From contig NZ_CP007215.2 in assembly GCF_000300455.3 (NCBI RefSeq), forward strand, positions 186,001 through 250,000: 64,000 nucleotides of DNA, written 5' to 3'. The stretch's first letter is position 1, and every line of letters begins with the position of its first letter. This document shows, piece by piece, positions 58,483 through 64,000 of this stretch. The position numbers and the translations under genes are program-made. The stretch is from Kosakonia sacchari SP1 (lineage in GTDB: Bacteria; Pseudomonadota; Gammaproteobacteria; Enterobacterales; Enterobacteriaceae). Below the pieces are notes generated by a model. It saw nothing but the letters and a program-made list of their open reading frames with translations, did no database searches and had not been told where the DNA came from.

Positions 58483-60525
58483 ATGACCAACCCTTTATTG
58501 ACGCCTTTCGTGCTGCCGCCGTTTTCTCAAATCCTTCCTGAACATGTCGTTCCCGCGGTGACCAAGGCACTGGAAGATTGCCGGAACGCGGTGGAAAGCG
58601 TTGTCTCGCAGGGCGGCCCGTATACCTGGGCGAATCTGTGCCAGCCGCTGGCAGAAGTGGATGACCGTCTTGGTCGCCTCTTCTCGCCGGTCAGCCATCT
58701 CAACTCGGTGAAAAACAGCCCGGAGCTTCGCGAGGCTTACGAACAAACGCTGCCGCTGCTCTCTGAATACAGCACCTGGGTTGGGCAGAACGAAGGGTTA
58801 TACAACGCCTACCGCGATCTGCGCGACGGCGAACATTACGCTTCGCTGAGTGTCGCTGAGAAGAAATCGGTGGATAACGCCCTGCGTGATTTCAAATTAT
58901 CGGGCATCGGCTTGCCGAAGGAGAAACAGAAACGTTACGGCGAAATCGCTGCGCGTCTCTCTGAGCTCGGCAACATCTATAGCAACAACGTGCTGGACGC
59001 CACCATGGGCTGGAGCAAGCTGGTGACGGACGAAGCGGAGCTGGCCGGTATGCCGGAAAGCGCTCTGGCGGCGGCGAAAGCGCAAGCGGAAGCCAAAGAG
59101 CAAGAAGGCTGGCTGCTGACGCTGGATATCCCGAGCTACCTGCCGGTGATGACCTACTGCGATAACCAGGCGCTGCGTGAAGAGATGTATCGCGCTTACA
59201 GCACCCGCGCTTCCGATCAGGGCCCGAACGCCGGGAAATGGGATAACAGCCCGGTGATGGCGGAGATCCTCGCGCTGCGCCACGAGCTGGCGCAACTGCT
59301 GGGCTTTGAAAGCTACGCCTTTAAATCGCTGGCCACTAAAATGGCGGAAAGCCCGTCGCAGGTGCTGGAGTTTTTAACCGATCTCGCCAAACGCGCGCGC
59401 CCGCAGGGCGAAAAAGAGCTGGCGCAGTTGCGCGCTTTCGCTAAAGCCGAGTTCGATGTGGATGAGCTGCAACCGTGGGATATTGGCTACTACAGCGAAA
59501 AACAGAAACAGCACCTTTACAGCATCAGCGACGAACAGCTGCGTCCGTACTTCCCGGAAGAGCGCGCGGTAAACGGCCTGTTCGAAGTGGTGAAACGCAT
59601 TTATGGCATCACCGCGAAAGAGCGTAAAGATATCGACGTCTGGCACCCGGATGTACGCTTCTTCGAGCTGTATGACGAGAACAACGAGCTGCGCGGCAGC
59701 TTCTATCTTGATCTCTATGCGCGTGAGAACAAACGCGGCGGCGCCTGGATGGACGACTGCGTGGGGCAGTTGCGCAGAGCCGATGGATCGCTGCAAAAAC
59801 CGGTGGCTTATCTCACCTGTAACTTTAACCGTCCGGTCAACGGTAAACCGGCACTGTTTACCCACGACGAAGTGATCACCCTGTTCCATGAATTTGGGCA
59901 TGGCCTGCACCATATGCTGACGCGTATTGAAACCGCCGGCGTGGCGGGTATCAGCGGTGTGCCGTGGGATGCGGTCGAGCTGCCGAGCCAGTTTATGGAA
60001 AACTGGTGCTGGGAGCCGGAAGCGCTGGCGTTTATCTCCGGTCATTACGAAACCGGCGAGCCGCTGCCGCAGGAGCTGCTGGATAAAATGCTGGCAGCGA
60101 AGAACTACCAGGCGGCGATGTTTATTCTGCGCCAGCTGGAATTCGGCCTGTTCGACTTCCGTCTGCATGCCGAGTTCAGCCCAGAGCAAGGGGCGAAAAT
60201 CCTCGAAACGCTGGCAGAGATCAAACGCCAGGTCGCGGTAGTGCCGGGGCCGTCGTGGGGGCGCTTCCCACATGCGTTCAGCCATATTTTCGCTGGTGGT
60301 TACGCGGCAGGTTACTACAGCTACCTGTGGGCCGATGTGCTGGCGGCGGATGCGTTCTCCCGCTTCGAAGAAGAGGGAATTTTCAACCGTGAGACCGGGC
60401 AGTCATTCCTCGATAACATCCTCACCCGTGGCGGTTCGGAAGAGCCTATGGATCTGTTCAAACGCTTCCGTGGCCGCGAGCCGCAGATTGACGCGATGCT
60501 TGAGCATTACGGTATCGAAGGCTAA
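58483..60525 (+). CDS. prlC: Oligopeptidase A (PrlC/OpdA)
   Basis: Cytosolic M3-family zinc metallopeptidase that degrades short peptides, including cleaved signal peptides. The zinc site H469-E470-F-G-H473 is followed by LHHMLTR, with the third ligand expected about 26 residues downstream (around [14 protein letters not shown]). The 680-residue length equals the E. coli enzyme. A GACTGCGCC-type spacer precedes the ATG with only a weak ribosome site. The heat-shock promoter upstream and the rsmJ gene 4 bases downstream match the known prlC-rsmJ operon. Confidence 0.96.
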   Translation: MTNPLLTPFVLPPFSQILPEHVVPAVTKALEDCRNAVESVVSQGGPYTWANLCQPLAEVDDRLGRLFSPVSHLNSVKNSPELREAYEQTLPLLSEYSTWVGQNEGLYNAYRDLRDGEHYASLSVAEKKSVDNALRDFKLSGIGLPKEKQKRYGEIAARLSELGNIYSNNVLDATMGWSKLVTDEAELAGMPESALAAAKAQAEAKEQEGWLLTLDIPSYLPVMTYCDNQALREEMYRAYSTRASDQGPNAGKWDNSPVMAEILALRHELAQLLGFESYAFKSLATKMAESPSQVLEFLTDLAKRARPQGEKELAQLRAFAKAEFDVDELQPWDIGYYSEKQKQHLYSISDEQLRPYFPEERAVNGLFEVVKRIYGITAKERKDIDVWHPDVRFFELYDENNELRGSFYLDLYARENKRGGAWMDDCVGQLRRADGSLQKPVAYLTCNFNRPVNGKPALFTHDEVITLFHEFGHGLHHMLTRIETAGVAGISGVPWDAVELPSQFMENWCWEPEALAFISGHYETGEPLPQELLDKMLAAKNYQAAMFILRQLEFGLFDFRLHAEFSPEQGAKILETLAEIKRQVAVVPGPSWGRFPHAFSHIFAGGYAAGYYSYLWADVLAADAFSRFEEEGIFNRETGQSFLDNILTRGGSEEPMDLFKRFRGREPQIDAMLEHYGIEG

Positions 60526-60529
60526 TGCA

Positions 60530-61282
60530 TTGAAAATCTGTTTGCTGGATGAAACAGGCGCCGGAAACGGCGCCTTATCTGTTCTTGCGGCCCGCTTTGG
60601 GCTGGAGCAGGACAATGACAACCTGATGGCGTTGGTGCTCACGCCGACGCATCTGGAGCTCCGTAAGCGCGACGAACCGAAGCTCGGTGGGATTTTTGTC
60701 GACTTTGTTGCAGGCGGCATGGCGCACCGGCGCAAGTTTGGCGGCGGGCGCGGTGAAGCGGTGGCGAAAGCGGTCGGCATCAAAGGCAGCTATCTGCCGG
60801 ACGTGGTAGATGCGACTGCGGGGCTGGGACGCGATGCATTTGTGCTGGCGTCGGTGGGCTGTCGGGTGCGGATGCTGGAGCGCAATCCGGTTGTCGCCGC
60901 GTTGCTGGAAGATGGTCTTAATCGCGGCTATGCCGATGCGGAGATTGGCCCGTGGTTGCGTGAACGGTTGCAGTTGATTCACGCCTCAAGCCTGACCGGG
61001 CTTGCGGATATTACGCCGCGCCCGCAGGTGGTTTACCTCGACCCGATGTTCCCGCATAAGCAGAAAAGCGCGCTGGTGAAAAAGGAGATGCGGGTGTTTC
61101 AGTCGCTGGTTGGCCCGGATCTGGATGCCGACGGTTTACTGGAGCCCGCGCGCAAGCTCGCCATAAAACGCGTGGTGGTTAAACGCCCGGATTACGCGCC
61201 GCCGCTGGCAGGGTGCGCGACCCAATCGGCGGTCGTCACAAAAAGCCATCGCTTCGATATTTACCCCGGTTCCGGCGAGTAA
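60530..61282 (+). CDS. rsmJ: 16S rRNA (guanine-1516-N2)-methyltransferase RsmJ
   Basis: SAM-dependent enzyme methylating G1516 of 16S rRNA. I take the TTG at 60530 as start, with GAAGG 8 bases upstream; this gives a 250-residue product beginning KICLLDETG, equal in length to E. coli. The methyl-donor site [11 protein letters not shown] is near residue 100, and [19 protein letters not shown] near 167 is the family-specific catalytic region. It is four bases after the prlC stop, so heat-shock control is shared. In E. coli dtpB lies between rsmJ and uspA; it is absent here. Confidence 0.94.
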   Translation: MKICLLDETGAGNGALSVLAARFGLEQDNDNLMALVLTPTHLELRKRDEPKLGGIFVDFVAGGMAHRRKFGGGRGEAVAKAVGIKGSYLPDVVDATAGLGRDAFVLASVGCRVRMLERNPVVAALLEDGLNRGYADAEIGPWLRERLQLIHASSLTGLADITPRPQVVYLDPMFPHKQKSALVKKEMRVFQSLVGPDLDADGLLEPARKLAIKRVVVKRPDYAPPLAGCATQSAVVTKSHRFDIYPGSGE

Positions 61283-61404
61283 CAGACGGCGGCATGGGTT
61301 GAGTCCTGCAGGGCGTACCAAAAATCTGTCATCTTCGTGAGCTTAAAACCCAGGACAACGCCTAACCAAAAGCTGTTGATGGCCACATGGGGTTTGCAGT
61401 GAGC
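61283..61404. repeat. Unassigned segment between rsmJ and uspA, possible dispersed repeat
   Basis: No start-bearing gene. On the minus strand a stop-free reading crosses it (peptide pieces VAINSFWLGVVLGF and ALQDSTHAA). I have an uncertain memory of this same string in many short hypothetical proteins of enterobacteria, which would make the DNA a dispersed repeat rather than a gene. dtpB occupies this place in E. coli. Confidence 0.35.
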
Positions 61405-61438
61405 AATAAAAAGCCCGGCCGCATTGCGCGAGCCGGGC
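61405..61438 (-). terminator. Intrinsic terminator of uspA
   Basis: On the minus strand GCCCGGC and GCCGGGC (61413-61419, 61432-61438) form a stem followed by TTTTTATT. It lies 36 bases beyond the uspA stop. Confidence 0.85.
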
Positions 61439-61473
61439 GGTATTTAGCCTAACGTTTAGCCGTTAGCGAAATA

Positions 61474-61911
61474 TCAATCTTCTTCTTCATCCCGCAGCGG
61501 GACAATCAGCATATCGACGTGTACGGTGTTAATAAGCTGACGCGCGGAAGACATCAGTTTGCTCCAGAAGTCCTGATGGTGGCCGCACACCACCAGGTCC
61601 ATATCGTATTTCTTAATCGCATCCACCAGTACTTGGCCCAAATCGCCGCTGCCGCTCAGGGTTTCAGTGATCGGGTAACCCGCGTTGGTGGAAAGCTCGG
61701 TCAGCGCCTGATGCGTTTCGTCGGAGATACGTTTTTGCATATCGCCGAGGTTAACGTCGATAAGCCCAGTGTAAAGATCGGAATAGTTCACATCGACATG
61801 AATCAGGGAAATTTTCGCGTTGTACGGTCGCGCCATAGATACCGCTTTCTCAACCAGCAATTTGCTTTCGGGGGAGAGATCGACTGCGATAAGGATATGT
61901 TTGTAAGCCAT
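61474..61911 (-). CDS. uspA: Universal stress protein UspA
   Basis: Cytosolic universal stress protein of 145 residues, made on growth arrest and many stresses; the dimer helps survival and resistance to DNA damage, and UspA itself is of the class that does not bind ATP. The N-terminus [16 protein letters not shown] and the segment [18 protein letters not shown] near the end are family hallmarks; the E. coli protein is 144 residues. It is divergent from uspB over 450 non-coding bases and has its own terminator. Confidence 0.96.
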   Translation of the reverse strand: MAYKHILIAVDLSPESKLLVEKAVSMARPYNAKISLIHVDVNYSDLYTGLIDVNLGDMQKRISDETHQALTELSTNAGYPITETLSGSGDLGQVLVDAIKKYDMDLVVCGHHQDFWSKLMSSARQLINTVHVDMLIVPLRDEEED

Positions 61912-62163
61912 AGTGTTACTCCTTCCATAAGTTGTCGATGACCATCGGGGTTAAAACCCCCTGATGCTGTTGCACTGCGCCCGCATCCTGCGTTTCACGT
62001 GAGCGTAGCGCCCGGCCTTAAAGATCTCATTGAGAAGATATTTGTACCTTATAACGCTCTTTTCGCACCGTCAATCAACCTGGATCACGATTCACTTAAG
62101 CAATATTTACAGCCAGATGCATTGATGATGCTGACGTGTGTGGCAAAAAAATAAACTGATCTC

Positions 62164-62174
62164 CTACACTATAA
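62164..62174 (+). promoter_or_regulatory. SigmaS-like -10 of uspB
   Basis: CTACACTATAA fits the extended -10 preferred by sigmaS (CTAYACTTAA). Transcription would start near 62178-62181. UspB is known as sigmaS-dependent in E. coli. Confidence 0.6.
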
Positions 62175-62179
62175 ATAAA

Positions 62180-62270
62180 CCGTACGGAAAACAGACGGTG
62201 TCCCTCAGTTGTCTGGTGCATGGAAGCGAAGTCAATTGCGGGACACCGCCTGTGTTGTCATCCCGTACGG
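62180..62270 (+). promoter_or_regulatory. Long hairpin at the 5' end of the uspB message
   Basis: CCGTACGG (62180-62187) pairs with CCGTACGG (62263-62270), ACAG (62191-62194) with CTGT (62250-62253) and CGGTGTCCC (62196-62204) with GGGACACCG (62240-62248), 21 pairs enclosing a 35-base loop. CCGTACGG is itself a palindrome, so the pair could instead be two protein-binding sites 83 bases apart. Confidence 0.65.
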
Positions 62271-62361
62271 CGATTAATACTCTTCGTTGTTTGGCTTGGT
62301 TGGGTATCCGGGAGCGAGGGTCCAGGAGCGAATCTCTGTGGGCGGTCGCCGGGGAGGGGAT

Positions 62362-62700
62362 ATGGTAATCAGCACTGTTGCGCTGTTTTGGGCTTTGTGT
62401 GTCGTATGTGTGGTTAACATGGCGCGTTATTACTCATCGCTGCGCGCGCTGTTAGTAGTACTTCGCGGATGCGACCCTTTACTTTATCAATACGTGGACG
62501 GTGGCGGCTTTTTCACTTCCCACGGTCAACCGAGCAAACAGATGCGGCTGGTGTGGTATATCTACGCCCAGCGCTATCGCGACCATCATGATGATGAATT
62601 TATTCGCCGCTGCGAACGTGTGCGCCGTCTGTTCATTTTAACCAGTTCGCTCTGCGGTCTGGTGGTGGTGAGCCTGATTGCACTGCTGATTTGGCACTGA
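62362..62700 (+). CDS. uspB: Universal stress protein UspB
   Basis: Small inner-membrane protein (112 residues) needed for ethanol tolerance in stationary phase in E. coli. Two membrane helices lie at about residues 3-21 and 90-110, around a conserved loop ([16 protein letters not shown], then [17 protein letters not shown]). The ATG at 62362 has GGAGGGGAT directly upstream; a longer upstream reading is rejected. The sigmaS-like -10 and long hairpin lie about 90-190 bases upstream. A perfect terminator separates it from pitA. Confidence 0.94.
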   Translation: MVISTVALFWALCVVCVVNMARYYSSLRALLVVLRGCDPLLYQYVDGGGFFTSHGQPSKQMRLVWYIYAQRYRDHHDDEFIRRCERVRRLFILTSSLCGLVVVSLIALLIWH

Positions 62701-62713
62701 ATTGAAACCATAA

Positions 62714-62743
62714 AAAAACGGGCCAGCAAGCGGGCCCGTTTTT
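62714..62743. terminator. Bidirectional intrinsic terminator uspB / pitA
   Basis: AAAAACGGGCC (62714-62724) and GGCCCGTTTTT (62733-62743) give a GC stem with A-run and T-run on either side, so it works for both convergent genes. Confidence 0.9.
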
Positions 62744-62760
62744 GTCGTGCGCGAAACGCG

Positions 62761-64000
62761 TTAAATCAGATGCAGCGCCAGCCAGTACAGCACGCCGGAC
62801 AGAATAATCGATGCTGGCAGGGTGAAGACCCAGGCCATCAGAATATTGGTCACGGTTTTGCGCTGCAGGCCACCACCGTCGACGATCATCGTCCCGGCAA
62901 CGGAAGACGACAGCACGTGCGTAGTGGAAACCGGCATCCCGGTATAACTTGCCAGACCGATAGAAACGGCGGCTGTCATCTGCGCGGACATGCCCTGCGC
63001 ATACGTCATGCCTTTCTTACCGATCTTTTCACCGATGGTTGTCGCCACACGACGCCAGCCAATCATCGTACCCAGGCCTAACGCCAGCGCGACGGCCATG
63101 ATTATCCAGATTGGCGCGTACTCGATGGTGCTCAGCATATCGCCTTTCAGCTTCTTCAGCAGACGCTGGTCGTCAGCGCTGACTTCCGGCTGCTTCGCCA
63201 CCTGGTCGGTGATATCAGACAGGCAGAGCATAATGCGACGCAACTGGCTGCGTTGTTCCACCGGCAGTTTGTCGTAGCTTTCAACGTTGGTCAGCATCGT
63301 TTTCGCGCGATCCAGCGCCATAATGGCGCGGCCTGGATGGCAATGGAACTCACCCGGTTGGGTGGCCACTTCTTCCGGCGTTGGGATGAGCGGATCAATA
63401 CCGGTCGCTTTTTGCAGCAGCGCCGGATGTTGCTGGAAGTACGTTTCCACGTTGTTGACGGCATCACGCGTACGGGTGATGTCGTAACCGGAGGCATTCA
63501 TATTGACCACGAAGCCCGCAGGCGCAACGCCAATCAGCACCAGCATAATCAAGCCGATACCTTTCTGACCGTCGTTCGCACCATGCGAGAAACTCACGCC
63601 AATCGCCGAGAGGATCAGCGCGATGCGCGTCCAGAACGGCGGTTTTTTCTTGCCGTCGATTTTCTCACGTTCAGCAGGAGTCATATGGATGCGCGCACGT
63701 TTTTTCGTGTTGCTCCAGTAACGACGCAGGATAAACACCAAACCGCCAGCGAACACCAGGCCTACGATCGGTGAAACGATCAGCGAAGCGAAGATATTCA
63801 GCACTTTCGGGATGTTTAACGCGTCCACCACCGAGGTGCCGGTCATCAACGCATTGGTTAAACCAATACCGATAATCGCGCCAATCAGGGTGTGGGAGCT
63901 GGAAGCAGGCAGGCCCAAATACCAGGTGCCAAGGTTCCAGATAATAGCTGCCAGCAGCATGGAAAAGACCATCGCCAGACCATGCGCAGAGCTAACATTC
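62761..64000 (-). CDS. pitA: Low-affinity phosphate transporter PitA (5' end outside window)
   Basis: Inner-membrane inorganic phosphate (metal-phosphate):H+ symporter of the Pit family. The reading frame stays open to the window edge, where it reads [10 protein letters not shown], so the visible part is the C-terminal 412 residues of about 499. It has the paired family signatures [11 protein letters not shown] and [15 protein letters not shown], membrane helices at both ends, and a central hydrophilic loop of about 120 residues. It converges on uspB with a shared terminator. Confidence 0.95.
   Translation of the reverse strand, partial: NVSSAHGLAMVFSMLLAAIIWNLGTWYLGLPASSSHTLIGAIIGIGLTNALMTGTSVVDALNIPKVLNIFASLIVSPIVGLVFAGGLVFILRRYWSNTKKRARIHMTPAEREKIDGKKKPPFWTRIALILSAIGVSFSHGANDGQKGIGLIMLVLIGVAPAGFVVNMNASGYDITRTRDAVNNVETYFQQHPALLQKATGIDPLIPTPEEVATQPGEFHCHPGRAIMALDRAKTMLTNVESYDKLPVEQRSQLRRIMLCLSDITDQVAKQPEVSADDQRLLKKLKGDMLSTIEYAPIWIIMAVALALGLGTMIGWRRVATTIGEKIGKKGMTYAQGMSAQMTAAVSIGLASYTGMPVSTTHVLSSSVAGTMIVDGGGLQRKTVTNILMAWVFTLPASIILSGVLYWLALHLI

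Larger units (their letters stand above)
61912..62361. other. Divergent uspA / uspB control region
   Basis: 450 bases without a gene. The right half holds a sigmaS-like -10 and a long hairpin forming the start of the uspB message (separate entries). The left half must hold the uspA promoter, which I cannot fix by eye. The region includes several AT-rich blocks around 62020-62110. Confidence 0.6.

Noticed and set aside
59374..60285. 303-codon minus-strand reading frame
   Set aside because: Antisense shadow of prlC; no recognisable protein and no start signal.

Overview
The window is a stretch of enterobacterial chromosome. Gene order, protein lengths and sequence match the Escherichia coli dpp - bcs - yhj - treF - gor - pitA region, read in reverse map order. 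The accessory content (a second cellulose operon with bcsD, agmatine-to-putrescine genes, a Tc-type Rhs protein) points to a plant- or environment-associated member of the Enterobacter/Kosakonia/Klebsiella group; the genus is an inference. I found no rRNA, tRNA, CRISPR array, insertion sequence or phage gene, and every gene I call looks intact apart from the two cut by the window edges (dppB, pitA).

Layout. 1-3508: dppBCDF, dipeptide ABC transporter. 3509-4128: AT-rich non-coding region and structured leader. 4129-15331: first cellulose operon, bcsO-Q-A-B-C-D-Z, tightly overlapping, of the bcsD-containing type. 15371-18796 (minus): bcsE-F-G, c-di-GMP sensing and phosphoethanolamine decoration. 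18970-29527: second cellulose operon, bcsR-Q-A-B-Z-C, E. coli type. 29747-31753: pdeK, a GGDEF/EAL protein. 31911-43514: dctA, yhjJ, kdgK, pdeH with a FliA promoter, yhjG, yhjE, yhjD, yhjC and a divergent short-chain dehydrogenase. 43557-46307: BOF-family periplasmic protein, GNAT acetyltransferase, STY4199-type membrane protein. 46420-48784: treF and a GNAT acetyltransferase either side of a strong CRP-like site. 48815-52817: aguA-aguB, divergent LysR regulator with an abutting histidine phosphatase, and a small unknown protein. 52955-55232 (minus): rlmJ-gor. 55417-58266: an orphan TccC-like Rhs protein with a distinct tail. 58483-61282: prlC-rsmJ behind a sigma32-like promoter. 61474-64000: uspA, uspB (long structured leader) and the start-truncated pitA.

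How it fits together. About half of the window concerns cellulose and c-di-GMP: two complete synthases with PilZ domains, two export systems, two GH8 cellulases, one shared bcsEFG decoration unit, and two phosphodiesterase-type proteins (PdeK, PdeH), PdeH being tied to motility by its FliA promoter. No diguanylate cyclase is present. The two operons differ in signature ways (BcsD, BcsO, the BcsQ nucleotide-binding loop, the BcsA N-terminus, BcsC length), so they look like separate machines of different ancestry, not a recent duplication.
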